Shown here: one piece after another, positions 36,424 through 47,139 of the stretch
How positions within the stretch are numbered: position 1 is the stretch's first letter
How the letters are laid out: every line of letters starts with the position of its first letter
Assembly (NCBI GenBank): GCA_014377015.1
Contig: JACMQL010000028.1
Span: forward strand, 28,020-92,019
Length of the DNA: 64,000 nucleotides
Source of the DNA: Actinomycetota bacterium
GTDB lineage: Bacteria; Actinomycetota; Actinomycetes; Nanopelagicales; Nanopelagicaceae
Reading direction: 5' to 3'
Program-made: the position numbers and the translations under genes
The notes under the pieces: generated by a model
Told to the model about the DNA's origin: nothing
Seen by the model: only the letters and a program-made list of their open reading frames with translations
Database searches by the model: none

Positions 36424-37122
36424 ATGTCAGCCGAGCCAGCCCGAGTCAAAAGTGCTCGTGAAACGTATCGAATTCTTAGTAAGACCTACCCCAACGTTCG
36501 CTGCGAGTTAGATTACGCAAACCCTCTCCAGTTGCTCGTGGCCACTGTCCTTTCTGCTCAGTGCACCGATAAGCGGGTCAATCAGGTTACCCCCGCACTC
36601 TTTGCCAAGTATTCGAGCGCCGCGGCGTTCGCGGCTGCCGAATTACTCGATCTTGAGGATTTAATTCGTCCAACGGGATTTTTTCGGACAAAGTCCCGCA
36701 GTATCAAAGGCTTGGCGATGAAGATCGAATCAGAGTTCGGCGGAAATGTGCCCGATACTTTGGATGAACTGGTGAAGTTGCCAGGAGTCGGGCGAAAGAC
36801 AGCTAATGTCGTTCTCGGTCATGCATTTGGAATTCCTGGAATCACAGTTGATACGCACTTTGGCCGCCTGAGCCGACGTTTCGGCTGGACTGAATCGAAT
36901 GATCCAGTCAAGGTCGAACAAGAAGTGGGTGAATTAATACCGCGCAAAGAATGGACGAATTTGTCGCAACGAATGATCTGGCATGGTCGCCGGATCTGTC
37001 ATTCGCGAAAACCGGCTTGTGGAGCTTGTCCCCTCGCGGGCACATGTCCATCATTTGGTATTGGCGAAACGGATCCGATTCGAGCGAAATCCCTTCTCAA
37101 GACCGATGCAGATTTTCGATGA
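36424..37122 (+). CDS. nth: Endonuclease III
   Basis: 232 residues. The helix-hairpin-helix [15 protein letters not shown] carries the catalytic Lys; [11 protein letters not shown] carries the catalytic Asp. The [4Fe-4S] motif C-x6-C-x2-C-x5-C is complete ([17 protein letters not shown]). It removes oxidised pyrimidines in base excision repair. It is divergent from crp and overlaps the TlpA-like gene by 4 bases, the conserved actinobacterial order. Confidence 0.93.
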   Translation: MSAEPARVKSARETYRILSKTYPNVRCELDYANPLQLLVATVLSAQCTDKRVNQVTPALFAKYSSAAAFAAAELLDLEDLIRPTGFFRTKSRSIKGLAMKIESEFGGNVPDTLDELVKLPGVGRKTANVVLGHAFGIPGITVDTHFGRLSRRFGWTESNDPVKVEQEVGELIPRKEWTNLSQRMIWHGRRICHSRKPACGACPLAGTCPSFGIGETDPIRAKSLLKTDADFR

Positions 37123-37676
37123 AGTGGATCAAAGGATCGAGTGTCTGTGCTTTCGCCGGCGCGACTCTGGCAATTGCACTCTCTGCATGCTCCTCGCCTT
37201 CAACGGAGGTGACTACCCCGGCGCGAGTTGTTTCTTGCGAATCTGTCGCTGCAGAAAGTTCCGGTAAGGGCCCAGTCCTCGAATGCTTGGATGGAAGTTC
37301 CGCTATCGACGTGAGTACTCTCAAGGGTCCGTTGATCATCAACGTGTGGGGATCCTGGTGCGCACCGTGTAAAGAGGAGATTCCCATCTTTCGTAGTTTT
37401 TACGCAAAGAACAAAGCGAACGTCGAGATCCTTGGGGTCGATGTTGAGGAAGCAAAAATCTCGGACGGTAAGGAGTTCGTCGTCTCTGAGGGGATGACGT
37501 GGCCCAACCTCAGCGATACTGATGGAATATCCAGGGCGTATTTTGGGATGGGCGTCCCTGTGACGTGGTTTGTGGATTCGCAAGGTAAAGTCGTTTTCAA
37601 AAAGATCGGCGCCCTCAAAGATGAAAGTGAATTACGGGATTTAACTGCGAAATATCTCAATATCGTCGTAAGTTAG
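37119..37676 (+). CDS. TlpA/ResA-like thioredoxin lipoprotein
   Basis: 185 residues from ATG 37119 in an ATGA overlap with nth. The signal ends in a lipobox (AIALSAC, Cys24). The thioredoxin-like domain has the redox pair WCAPC at residues 80-84 and the cis-Pro loop GVPVTW. Two further cysteines (C40, C56) lie before it. It should be a membrane-tethered extracytoplasmic thiol reductase/oxidase, probably for cytochrome maturation or envelope disulfide control. The position after nth matches mycobacterial Rv3673c. Confidence 0.85.
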   Translation: MKWIKGSSVCAFAGATLAIALSACSSPSTEVTTPARVVSCESVAAESSGKGPVLECLDGSSAIDVSTLKGPLIINVWGSWCAPCKEEIPIFRSFYAKNKANVEILGVDVEEAKISDGKEFVVSEGMTWPNLSDTDGISRAYFGMGVPVTWFVDSQGKVVFKKIGALKDESELRDLTAKYLNIVVS

Positions 37677-37680
37677 CGAC

Positions 37681-38178
37681 ATGATCATCGACATAATTTT
37701 GATTCTGTGCGCTGCGGGCGCTGTATTTGCCGGTTATCAAAGAGGGTTGCTGCACACCCTTCTCTCCACGATTGGTTACATCGGAGGAGGCGTTCTAGGA
37801 CTTCTGTTGGCGCTGAATTTTCTGGATAACGTTCACACAAATTTCAACCGATTCATGGCCGTGATAATTGCGATTTTTCTTGCCGCAGAGATAGGACGAC
37901 GTCTCATCGGTTCGTTGGCCAGATATGTCCGCACAAGAATTTTGTGGGCGCCACTTCGATTTCTTGATTCCGTTGGCGGCGTGGCTCTCGAACTCGCCCG
38001 CTTGGTAGTGATTTCCTATTTGGTGATTTCGGCTCTCTTGTGGTCTCCGTGGCAGGTTGCACGTGAGTCAGTTGCAGACAGCAAGATTTTCGCAAAGGTC
38101 AGCGAGTACCAACCGAAATTTGTGGACCAACTTCGTTCAGAAATTGATAAGAAACTCTCGATCAGTCTTCCGAAGTAG
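37681..38178 (+). CDS. CvpA family membrane protein (MarP-like, without protease domain)
   Basis: 165 residues with about four membrane segments, the CvpA domain (MIIDIILILCAAGAVFAGYQ, RGLLHTLLSTIGYIGGGVLG). In the conserved actinobacterial locus this position is held by MarP, whose CvpA-like membrane part is fused to a trypsin-like serine protease. Here the gene ends about where the protease would begin; its last 17 bases overlap the 3' end of the convergent acs gene. It begins 4 bases after the TlpA-like stop. Function of stand-alone CvpA is not settled. Confidence 0.8.
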   Translation: MIIDIILILCAAGAVFAGYQRGLLHTLLSTIGYIGGGVLGLLLALNFLDNVHTNFNRFMAVIIAIFLAAEIGRRLIGSLARYVRTRILWAPLRFLDSVGGVALELARLVVISYLVISALLWSPWQVARESVADSKIFAKVSEYQPKFVDQLRSEIDKKLSISLPK

Positions 38179-40141
38179 AAGCTTGTAGACCTTCCGAGAT
38201 CAATTTCATTACGTTTGGATCTGCCAATGTTGTCGAATCACCAACAGCGCGGTGCTCGGCCACATCTTTCAAAAGACGCCGCATGATTTTTCCACTGCGA
38301 GTTTTTGGAAGCTCAGCCACAACAAGAATTTGACGTGGTTTGGCGATCGCCCCGATTTCCTTTGCAACGTGATTTCGAAGTTGCTGAACCAATTCATCTC
38401 CGTTGGCGTGCTCGATGCCACTTCGCAGAATCACGAATGCAACAATCCCTTGGCCCGTCATCGGATCTGCAGCGCCCACCACTGCAGCTTCTGCGACGGC
38501 AACGTGCGAAACGAGCGCTGACTCAACTTCGGTAGTTGAAATGCGATGACCAGAAATATTCATAACGTCGTCTACTCGACCGAGCAACCAAATCGCGCCA
38601 TCGTCATCCAACTTTGCGCCATCGCCAGCAAAGTACAAATTATCAAACTTCGACCAGTAATTTTCTTTGTATCTTTCTGGTTCACCCCAGATTCCGCGCA
38701 ACATCGAGGGCCATGGTTGATCCAGGATCAAGTAGCCTCCGTGCCCATTGGCCACTGATTTTGCATTGTCATCAACTACTTTTGCGCTGATTCCAGGTAG
38801 TGGGCGCATTGCCGAACCCGGCTTCGAAGCAGTAATTCCTGGTAAGGGCGAGATCATGATCGCGCCAGTCTCTGTCTGCCACCAGGTATCGACGATCGGG
38901 CAACGTTCTCCACCAATGATCTGGTAGTACCACATCCAGGCTTCAGGGTTGATGGGTTCGCCGACGCTACCGAGCAATCGCAATGAAGAAAGATCGTGCG
39001 CTTGCGGAAATTGATCTCCCCATTTCATCCACGTTCGAATAAGGGTTGGCGCGGTGTATAAAATCGTGACTCCGTATTTTTCGATTAATTCAAAGATGCG
39101 CCCTTGATGCGGCGTGTCTGGAGTTCCCTCATACATCACCTGTGTAGTTCCGTTGATCAGCGGCCCATAAACAACATATGAGTGTCCGGTAATCCAACCG
39201 ACATCGGCGGTGCACCAATAGACATCGGTTTTAGGTTTGATATCGAAAACCATTTTGTGCGTGAAGGCAACTTGGGTTAAATATCCCCCGGTAGTATGAA
39301 AAATGCCTTTTGGTTTTGCAGTTGTGCCAGAGGTGTACAAAATGAACAGCGGATGTTCGCTGTCAAAACTTTGCGCAACATGTTCGGGACTCTGGCGATC
39401 AACGATGTCATGCCACCACACATCGCGTTCTTCATCCCACGCTACAAATTGTCCAGTGCGCTTGACGACCAGAACTTTTTTCACATTAGTTTCACCATTG
39501 AGGGCTTCATCGACAGCGGACTTAAGTGCGAAGGCATTTCCTTTTCGGAAGCCACCATCCGAGGTGATGACTAAAGTCGCATCGGCATCTTGAATTCGCG
39601 AAAGAAGCGCTTCTGCAGAAAATCCCCCGAAAACTACTGAGTGCGGGGCGCCAATTCGAGCGCAAGCCAGCATTGCAACAGCTGCCTCAGGAATCATCGG
39701 CATATAGATTGCTACGCGGTCTCCGGCGCTTATGCCAAGTTCAGTTAGCGCATTTGCAGTCTTTTTTACTTCAGTTAGTAGATCGGAATAAGTGATGGTG
39801 CGAGTGTCACCAGGTTCGCCTTCGAAGTGAAATGCCACTCGATCTCCGCGGCCTGCTTCGACATGACGATCCAGCGCGTTGACCGATGCATTGAGTTTTC
39901 CGCCGATGAACCATTGTGCGTATGGCGGCTCCCATTGCAAAACCTCATCCCAAGCCTTCTCCCACGTCAGTTCGCGTGCCTGCTCCTCCCAGAAAGCCAG
40001 CCGATCCCGGTTGGCCTGCGCGTAAATGAAGGGTTGTGCAACCGCGTCGGCGGCGAACTCGTAACTGGGAGGGAAGGTGCGAGTCTCGGTGAGGAGGTTT
40101 TCGAGAGTCTCGTGGGGTTCGTTGTCATTCTCTGGGCTCAT
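38162..40141 (-). CDS. acs: Acetyl-CoA synthetase
   Basis: 659 residues, the standard Acs length. Motifs: YTSGTTAKPKGI (AMP-binding P-loop), DTWWQTETGAIM, SGHRISTTEVESAL hinge and the C-terminal TRSGKIMRRLL with the regulatory lysine that is acetylated in known Acs. It activates acetate to acetyl-CoA through acetyl-AMP. It overlaps the convergent cvpA-like gene by 17 bases. Acs near crp is typical and agrees with cAMP-dependent regulation (inference). Confidence 0.93.
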   Translation of the reverse strand: MSPENDNEPHETLENLLTETRTFPPSYEFAADAVAQPFIYAQANRDRLAFWEEQARELTWEKAWDEVLQWEPPYAQWFIGGKLNASVNALDRHVEAGRGDRVAFHFEGEPGDTRTITYSDLLTEVKKTANALTELGISAGDRVAIYMPMIPEAAVAMLACARIGAPHSVVFGGFSAEALLSRIQDADATLVITSDGGFRKGNAFALKSAVDEALNGETNVKKVLVVKRTGQFVAWDEERDVWWHDIVDRQSPEHVAQSFDSEHPLFILYTSGTTAKPKGIFHTTGGYLTQVAFTHKMVFDIKPKTDVYWCTADVGWITGHSYVVYGPLINGTTQVMYEGTPDTPHQGRIFELIEKYGVTILYTAPTLIRTWMKWGDQFPQAHDLSSLRLLGSVGEPINPEAWMWYYQIIGGERCPIVDTWWQTETGAIMISPLPGITASKPGSAMRPLPGISAKVVDDNAKSVANGHGGYLILDQPWPSMLRGIWGEPERYKENYWSKFDNLYFAGDGAKLDDDGAIWLLGRVDDVMNISGHRISTTEVESALVSHVAVAEAAVVGAADPMTGQGIVAFVILRSGIEHANGDELVQQLRNHVAKEIGAIAKPRQILVVAELPKTRSGKIMRRLLKDVAEHRAVGDSTTLADPNVMKLISEGLQASTSED

Positions 40142-40230
40142 AGTTTGAGGACATTACCTTGCGCGGCTCGACTTAGGTAGGCGTACACCGCAATGAGTTG
40201 CTCACATATCTCACTTTCTTTCCCGTCGGC

Positions 40231-40274
40231 ACTGGAGGAAAGCCTCAAGATGCTCCAGTCAGCCAGATATCTGG
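40231..40274. other. Hairpin and palindrome between acs and the small peptide gene
   Basis: The 156 bases between acs (start 40141) and the small gene at 40298 hold a 7-bp stem (ACTGGAG 40231-40237 with CTCCAGT 40253-40259) and the perfect 12-base palindrome CCAGATATCTGG at 40263-40274. These could be regulatory elements for acs or for the peptide gene. No other gene is seen in this stretch. Confidence 0.35.
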
Positions 40275-40297
40275 ACCCACTCCCTAGAAAGGAATAT

Positions 40298-40411
40298 ATG
40301 ACTCTTTTCGCATTTTTAGGCGCTCTGTTGAAGCTCTTGGGCAACCCTGTCCTCGTCAGCGCGTTTGCCTCGCTTATCTCCAAGATGATGCGGCTTTCCG
40401 GGCACGCTTAA
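40298..40411 (+). CDS. Candidate 37-residue hydrophobic/amphipathic peptide
   Basis: The ATG at 40298 is preceded by AGAAAGGA with ideal spacing. It encodes MTLFAFLGALLKLLGNPVLV followed by SAFASLISKMMRLSGHA, then TAA. The peptide is hydrophobic with a few basic residues and could form one amphipathic or membrane helix, somewhat like small membrane-active peptides. A very strong terminator follows 30 bases after the stop, giving a compact stand-alone gene. A longer in-frame start (40193) lacks a good ribosome site. No family recognised; toxin, membrane regulator and chance ORF are all possible. Confidence 0.5.
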   Translation: MTLFAFLGALLKLLGNPVLVSAFASLISKMMRLSGHA

Positions 40412-40441
40412 TTCTGGGCCACCCGCCAGGCGGGTACACGG

Positions 40442-40484
40442 TCGCCATACCTCCCTTGCAAGAAGGGGCGGTATGGCGATTTTT
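40442..40484 (+). terminator. Strong intrinsic terminator after the small peptide gene
   Basis: TCGCCATACC (40442-40451) pairs perfectly with GGTATGGCGA (40470-40479), with further inner pairing of CCTT/AAGG, followed by TTTTT. A separate perfect palindrome ACCCGCC-A-GGCGGGT precedes it at 40421-40435. The 110 bases from here to fba hold only its promoter region. Confidence 0.85.
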
Positions 40485-40594
40485 CGTTGGGGTGAATATG
40501 TGGTGGGATTGGGCGTAAGCCTCCGACCGGCTCAAATCTGCTCAACGTTGCGCTAGATACGAGATTTACATCCGCAACGACATTTGGAGTCAGA

Positions 40595-41629
40595 ATGCCA
40601 ATCGCCAGCCCTGAGATTTATTCGCAAATGTTGGATCGCGCCAAGAGTGGTGCTTTTGCATATCCAGCAATCAACGTTTCTTCGTCATCGACTCTTGTTG
40701 CCGCCTTGCGCGGTTTCGCCGAGGCGCAATCAGACGGAATCATTCAATTTTCTTGGGGCGGCGCCGAGTTTGCGTCTGGTTCCACAGTCAAGCAGATGGT
40801 GGATGGTGCAGTTGCGCTCGCAGAATTCGCGCACGTTGTGGCGAAGAACTACAACGTTCAGATTGCCCTCCACACGGATCATTGCCCCGCAGAAAAGTTG
40901 GATGGCTTTATGCGTCCACTTCTTGATTTCGGCATTGAGAGAGTTAAGTCGGGCAAGGCCCCGCTTTTTAATTCGCATATGTGGGATGGCTCCGCGGTAT
41001 CGATGCCGGAAAATATGACGATCGCTGATGAACTTATTGTGAAATCAATGTCAGCAAAGACAATTTTGGAATTAGAAATTGGCGTTGTCGGCGGAGAAGA
41101 AGACGGCGTCGAGGCTAAGCACGATGCAAAGCTCTACTCCACACCCGAGGATGCAATCTTGACTGCCGAAACTTTGGGACTCGGAGAACGCGGTCGTTAC
41201 ATGCTTGCCGCGACTTTTGGAAATGTGCACGGCGTTTACAAGCCGGGCAATGTTGTTCTTCAGCCAAAGATCCTCAAGGAATTGCAAGATGCAGTTTCTG
41301 CAAAGCGTGGACTTCCTGCGGGCTCAAAGCCTTTTGATTTGGTATTTCATGGCGGGTCTGGCTCGCTCTTGAGTGAAATTCGCGAAGCACTTGATTACGG
41401 TGTCGTCAAGATGAATATCGACACTGATACCCAATACGCCTATACCCGTCCGATCGCTGATCACGTATTGAAAAATTACGATGGCGTACTCAAGGTTGAT
41501 GGCGAAGTAGGAAATAAGAAGGCCTACGACCCACGCGCGTGGGGCAAATTAGCAGAAGCAGGAATGGCGGCACGCGTCAAGCGTGCATGCGATGACCTGC
41601 GATCAACTGGGACTTCATTGCTTGGTTAA
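40595..41629 (+). CDS. fba: Class II fructose-bisphosphate aldolase
   Basis: 344 residues. Zinc-ligand and catalytic blocks are visible: HTDHCPAEKLDGF, LELEIGVVGGEEDGV, FGNVHGVYKPGNV, VFHGGSGS and VVKMNIDTDTQ. It cleaves fructose 1,6-bisphosphate in glycolysis and runs in reverse in gluconeogenesis. GGAG lies 5 bases before the ATG. It precedes purA with 73 bases between, a common actinobacterial neighbour order. Confidence 0.93.
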   Translation: MPIASPEIYSQMLDRAKSGAFAYPAINVSSSSTLVAALRGFAEAQSDGIIQFSWGGAEFASGSTVKQMVDGAVALAEFAHVVAKNYNVQIALHTDHCPAEKLDGFMRPLLDFGIERVKSGKAPLFNSHMWDGSAVSMPENMTIADELIVKSMSAKTILELEIGVVGGEEDGVEAKHDAKLYSTPEDAILTAETLGLGERGRYMLAATFGNVHGVYKPGNVVLQPKILKELQDAVSAKRGLPAGSKPFDLVFHGGSGSLLSEIREALDYGVVKMNIDTDTQYAYTRPIADHVLKNYDGVLKVDGEVGNKKAYDPRAWGKLAEAGMAARVKRACDDLRSTGTSLLG

Positions 41630-41663
41630 TACGTTTATTTATCTCCAAAAATTAATTTTCTGA

Positions 41664-42986
<1,323 letters not shown>

Positions 42987-42988
42987 GT

Positions 42989-43564
42989 ATGGATACCTTG
43001 GTGGGGGCAACGGTTCGGTTAGAACCCCTTGCGCCTCACCATAGCGCCGGACTGTTTTCAGCGCTAGGCAACGATGACGAGGCTTGGCGGTGGATGCTGG
43101 TGGAAACACCCCGATGCCTCGACGATATGCAAAGACTCGTGGGCTCCTACCTAGAGGATATGGTGAGAGGAGATCGCGAGCCTTATGCCGTGATAAATAT
43201 TCCAAATGGAGAAGTAGTAGGCACAACTTCTTTTATGGATATCTCGAATTCTAATCGAACTCGTGAAATTGGCAGCACTATTTATGGACGTGCATTTTGG
43301 CGATCGCGAGTAAATAGTGAGACAAAATTTCTTCTCTTGACTCACGCATTTGAAGTGAAGGAAAGCAATCGAGTCTTCTTGAAAACCGACCACTTAAATC
43401 TCAGATCGCAAGTCGCCATCGAGCGCATAGGAGGAGTGCGTGAAGGCACTTTGCGTGCTCATCGGATTCGTAAAGATGGAACTTTACGAGATTCAGTTTA
43501 CTATTCGATTCTTAAGCCAGAGTGGCCGCAAGTAAAAGCCAAGTTGCAAGGGTTTCTCGCATGA
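42989..43564 (+). CDS. GNAT-family acetyltransferase (RimJ/RimL type)
   Basis: 191 residues with the GNAT layout: RLEPLAPHHSAGLFSALG at the start, VVGTTSFMDIS strand, EIGSTIYGRAFW and NLRSQVAIERIGGVREG, the CoA-binding segment typical of RimJ/RimL-like N-acetyltransferases. Acceptor unknown. It sits inside the purine operon: 2 bases after purA and with an ATGA overlap into purD, so it is co-expressed with purine synthesis. Confidence 0.8.
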   Translation: MDTLVGATVRLEPLAPHHSAGLFSALGNDDEAWRWMLVETPRCLDDMQRLVGSYLEDMVRGDREPYAVINIPNGEVVGTTSFMDISNSNRTREIGSTIYGRAFWRSRVNSETKFLLLTHAFEVKESNRVFLKTDHLNLRSQVAIERIGGVREGTLRAHRIRKDGTLRDSVYYSILKPEWPQVKAKLQGFLA

Positions 43565-44805
43565 AAATCCTTCTTATTGGCAGCGGCGGTCGCGAACACG
43601 CATTAGCTAGAGGTCTTTTAGCGGATCCGATTGTCGAGGAATTGCACTGCGCTCCGGGAAATCCTGGAATAGGCGAAATAGCAACACTGCACAAAATTGA
43701 TATTTCGAATAACCAAGAGATTGTCTCGTTAGCCGAAGAGTTACAAGTCGATTTCGTCGTGATCGGACCAGAACTTCCCCTGGTAAACGGCGTAGCGGAT
43801 GCGTTACGGGCGGCGGGTTTCCCCACTTTTGGCCCTTCGAAAGCAGCTGCCCAAATTGAGGGGTCTAAGAATTTTGCAAAAGAAGTAATGAATGATGCGG
43901 GCGTGCCGACTGCGCGCAGCGCCACTTGCGCTACTCGACAGGAAATCGAACGCGCTTTAGATTTATTCGGTGCCCCGTATGTTGTGAAAGATGACGGATT
44001 AGCTGGCGGAAAAGGCGTTGTAGTAACTCAAGATCGCGACGAAGCGCTCGCACATGCGCTTTCTTGCAACAAGGTAGTGATTGAAGAATTTCTCGATGGT
44101 CCAGAAGTTTCACTTTTTGGAATTTCAGATGGCAAAACTGTTATCGCGATGCAACCAGCTCAAGATTTCAAACGAGCCTATGACAATGACAAAGGACCGA
44201 ACACCGGCGGAATGGGCGCCTATTCACCTCTGCCGTGGGCACCGAGTGACATCATCGAGCAGACCCACCGCGAAGTTCTCGCACCAGTTATTGCGGAGAT
44301 GGCAGCTCGCGGAACACCATTTGTGGGGTTGCTCTATGCAGGACTTTCACTAACTGATCATGGAATTCGCGTCATCGAATTTAACGCGCGCTTTGGAGAT
44401 CCAGAGACGCAAGTGCTAATTCCTCGTCTTATCACACCGCTTGCCACCTTGCTCTACAAAGCAGCAACTCGTGATCTTTATGGCGTGGAATTGCAGTGGC
44501 GAGAAGATTCGGCAGTGAGTGTGGTTTTGGCAGCAAAAGGTTATCCCTCTGCCCCAGAATTCGGTGGTGCTATTACGGATATTCCAACGATTGCTGACGT
44601 TGAGATGTACCACGCAGGAACGGCAAGCAGTGATTCCAGTCTGGTCTCAAACGGTGGAAGGGTAATGACAGTGACGGGACTCGGACCCAATCTCACTGAA
44701 GCCAGAAACCGCGCATACCGTGGAATAAGTCATATTGCGCTTAATGGGTCTTTTTACCGAACCGATATCGCACTCAATGCGTCGATAGCAGAGATGGGTA
44801 ATTAA
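43561..44805 (+). CDS. purD: Phosphoribosylamine-glycine ligase
   Basis: 414 residues from ATG 43561 (MKILLIGSGGREHALA), overlapping the GNAT gene by 4 bases; longer frames upstream are not conserved. ATP-grasp motifs: VKDDGLAGGKGVVV, EEFLDGPEVSLF, GPNTGGMGAYSP and EFNARFGDPETQ. It forms GAR in step 2 of IMP synthesis. The purB ATG directly follows the stop codon. Confidence 0.94.
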   Translation: MKILLIGSGGREHALARGLLADPIVEELHCAPGNPGIGEIATLHKIDISNNQEIVSLAEELQVDFVVIGPELPLVNGVADALRAAGFPTFGPSKAAAQIEGSKNFAKEVMNDAGVPTARSATCATRQEIERALDLFGAPYVVKDDGLAGGKGVVVTQDRDEALAHALSCNKVVIEEFLDGPEVSLFGISDGKTVIAMQPAQDFKRAYDNDKGPNTGGMGAYSPLPWAPSDIIEQTHREVLAPVIAEMAARGTPFVGLLYAGLSLTDHGIRVIEFNARFGDPETQVLIPRLITPLATLLYKAATRDLYGVELQWREDSAVSVVLAAKGYPSAPEFGGAITDIPTIADVEMYHAGTASSDSSLVSNGGRVMTVTGLGPNLTEARNRAYRGISHIALNGSFYRTDIALNASIAEMGN

Positions 44806-46227
44806 ATGGTGGAGAATGCCGCAGTGAACGTGCTCGCAAGTAGATACGCCTCTGATGCGATTCGCGAGATTTTTTCGCCGCAAGCCAAAATTATTGCCGA
44901 ACGAAAACTCTGGCTAGCAGTTGCGCGCGCCCAATCAAAACTTGGACATGCAATTAGCGAGAGCGCGATTGCAGATTATGAAAAAGTAGTCAGTGAGGTA
45001 GATCTTGCCTCAATTGATGAGCGGGAGAAACTCACGCGACACGATGTGAAAGCCCGCATTGAAGAATTCAATGCGCTAGCCGGACACGAATTAATTCATG
45101 CAGGAATGACCAGTCGCGATTTAACAGAGAATGTGGAAGCGCTTCAGATTTTGCAAGGTCTCACAGTAATTCGTGACAAGACAGTGGCAGTAATGGCTCG
45201 CCTCGGGGAGCGCGCTGTTGAATTCTCGGACCAACCGATTGCTGGACGCTCACACAACGTTCCGGCGCAAGTTACGACTCTAGGCAAGCGATTTGCCAGT
45301 GCTGCAGAAGAGATGCTTTTTGCTTTTGAGCGTTTGTCATCTCTCATTGATCGCTACCCCATACGCGGAATCAAGGGTCCGGTTGGGACTTCGCAAGATT
45401 CCATAGATTTACTTGGTTCATCTCAAGCTCATCACGAACTTGAAATGCAGATAGCTCAGGAGCTCGGCTTTGAAAGAGTTCTTGATTCGACGGGCCAGAT
45501 TTATCCACGCTCATTCGACTATGACGTTGTCACAACGCTCGTTCAACTTGCCGCGGCGCCTTCTTCTCTCGCCACCTCGATTCGATTAATGGCGGGGGCT
45601 GAACTCGTGAGCGAAGGCTTTAAGAAAGGCCAGGTTGGCTCGTCTGCGATGCCGCACAAAATGAATACCCGCTCGTGCGAGCGAGTCAACGGTCTGGCGG
45701 TGATTCTGCGCGGATACGCCTCTATGGTTGGCGAATTGTCGGGAGACCAATGGAACGAAGGCGACGTATCGTGCAGCGTCGTTCGAAGAGTTTCCATTCC
45801 GGATTCCTTTTATGCAATTGACGGTCTTCTCGAAACTTTCCTTACAGTTATTGCTGAGTTCGGTGCTTTTCCGAAAGTAATTGCAGCCGAACTCGAGCGT
45901 TATTTACCCTTCCTAGCTACCACCAAAATTCTCATGGCCGCGGTCAAGGCGGGAGTCGGAAGAGAAGTCGCCCATGAAGTAATTAAGGAATACGCGACAA
46001 AGGCCGCTTTAGAAATGCGAGAAGGGAAAATGAACACCTTGTTGGATGCACTTTCTGCGGACCCGCGTATTCCACTTGATGCAAAGGATCTCGCCGCACT
46101 GATAAGTGAACCGATTGATTTCACTGGAGATGCGCGCGCCCAAGTAACGCGGGTCGTGAAGCGGATAGAGGCAATCACCTCTGTGTATTCGAAAGCCGCT
46201 TCATACCAGCCGGAATCGATCCGATGA
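44806..46227 (+). CDS. purB: Adenylosuccinate lyase
   Basis: 473 residues with the lyase superfamily signature GSSAMPHKMN and the catalytic blocks GMTSRDLTENV and AGRSHNVPAQ. It acts twice in purine synthesis (SAICAR to AICAR; adenylosuccinate to AMP). The ATG abuts the purD stop. A GTG at 44824, preceded by GGTGGAG, would give the more usual N-terminus (M)NVLASRYAS and may be the real start. It overlaps purC by 4 bases. Confidence 0.93.
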   Translation: MVENAAVNVLASRYASDAIREIFSPQAKIIAERKLWLAVARAQSKLGHAISESAIADYEKVVSEVDLASIDEREKLTRHDVKARIEEFNALAGHELIHAGMTSRDLTENVEALQILQGLTVIRDKTVAVMARLGERAVEFSDQPIAGRSHNVPAQVTTLGKRFASAAEEMLFAFERLSSLIDRYPIRGIKGPVGTSQDSIDLLGSSQAHHELEMQIAQELGFERVLDSTGQIYPRSFDYDVVTTLVQLAAAPSSLATSIRLMAGAELVSEGFKKGQVGSSAMPHKMNTRSCERVNGLAVILRGYASMVGELSGDQWNEGDVSCSVVRRVSIPDSFYAIDGLLETFLTVIAEFGAFPKVIAAELERYLPFLATTKILMAAVKAGVGREVAHEVIKEYATKAALEMREGKMNTLLDALSADPRIPLDAKDLAALISEPIDFTGDARAQVTRVVKRIEAITSVYSKAASYQPESIR

Positions 46228-47105
46228 GCGGATTTGGCTTAGCAGGTCCACCGCCCGCGCCTCGTATTGAGGGATGGACACATCTACGCACCGGCAAAGT
46301 ACGCGATATTTATACAAACGCATCCGGCGAACTTCTACTTGTTACCTCTGATCGCATCTCCGCATTCGATTGGGTTCTGCCGACAGAGATTCCAGGAAAA
46401 GGTGCGGTACTTACGCAGCTCTCACTCTTTTGGTTTGAGAAATTGTCACACCTGGTGCCGCACCATGTGGTGAGTGAGAATGTTCCTGCCTCAGTTGCGG
46501 GCAGGGCGATCATTGTTAAGCCATTGACGATGTACCCGATCGAATGTGTCGCACGCGGATATCTCACCGGCAGCGGATGGAGTGAGTACAAGAAAGCTCA
46601 ATCAGTGTGCGGGATCGACCTTCCCTCGGAGTTGCTTGATGGTTCCAAACTTCCTTTCGATATTTTCACCCCAGCAACCAAAGCGCAGATCGGCGATCAC
46701 GACATCAACATCACCTTCGAGCAAGCGGAGCAGATTGTGCCCGATGCGCCGAAACTTAAGGAATTGACGCTGACGCTTTATTCGCAAGCAGCCGAGTATG
46801 CCCGCACTCGCGGCATTATCTTGGCTGATACAAAATTTGAATTCGGGACCAGTGTCGACGGGGTCATAACTCTCGGCGATGAAGCCCTCACTCCGGACTC
46901 TTCGCGATTCTGGGAGGCCTCAACATGGAATCCCGGTGGGGCTCAACCATCTTTCGATAAGCAGTATGTGCGCGATTATCTAGTTGCCAGTGGGTGGGAT
47001 CGTGAATCTGCGCCACCGGAATTGCCACTCGAAGTCGTGGAGAAGACAGCCGAGCGTTACTGGGACGCATACAAGAGGCTGACCGGAACCGCCTTCACTT
47101 TCTAA
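46224..47105 (+). CDS. purC: SAICAR synthetase
   Basis: 293 residues: GKVRDIYTNASGELLLVTSDRISAFDWVLP at the ATP site (GKVRDIY), VARGYLTGSGWSEY, and DTKFEFG. It adds aspartate to CAIR. The 293-residue form with a C-terminal extension is the actinobacterial/eukaryote-like length. ATGA overlap with purB; 34 bases separate it from purS. Confidence 0.94.
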   Translation: MSGFGLAGPPPAPRIEGWTHLRTGKVRDIYTNASGELLLVTSDRISAFDWVLPTEIPGKGAVLTQLSLFWFEKLSHLVPHHVVSENVPASVAGRAIIVKPLTMYPIECVARGYLTGSGWSEYKKAQSVCGIDLPSELLDGSKLPFDIFTPATKAQIGDHDINITFEQAEQIVPDAPKLKELTLTLYSQAAEYARTRGIILADTKFEFGTSVDGVITLGDEALTPDSSRFWEASTWNPGGAQPSFDKQYVRDYLVASGWDRESAPPELPLEVVEKTAERYWDAYKRLTGTAFTF

Positions 47106-47139
47106 ATTTCTGTTTTACAACCGCAAAGGGGATCACGAC

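Noticed and set aside
40421..40435. Perfect palindrome ACCCGCC-A-GGCGGGT as a separate regulatory site
   Set aside because: It has a one-base loop and lies directly before the strong terminator; more likely part of the 3' structure of the small transcript.
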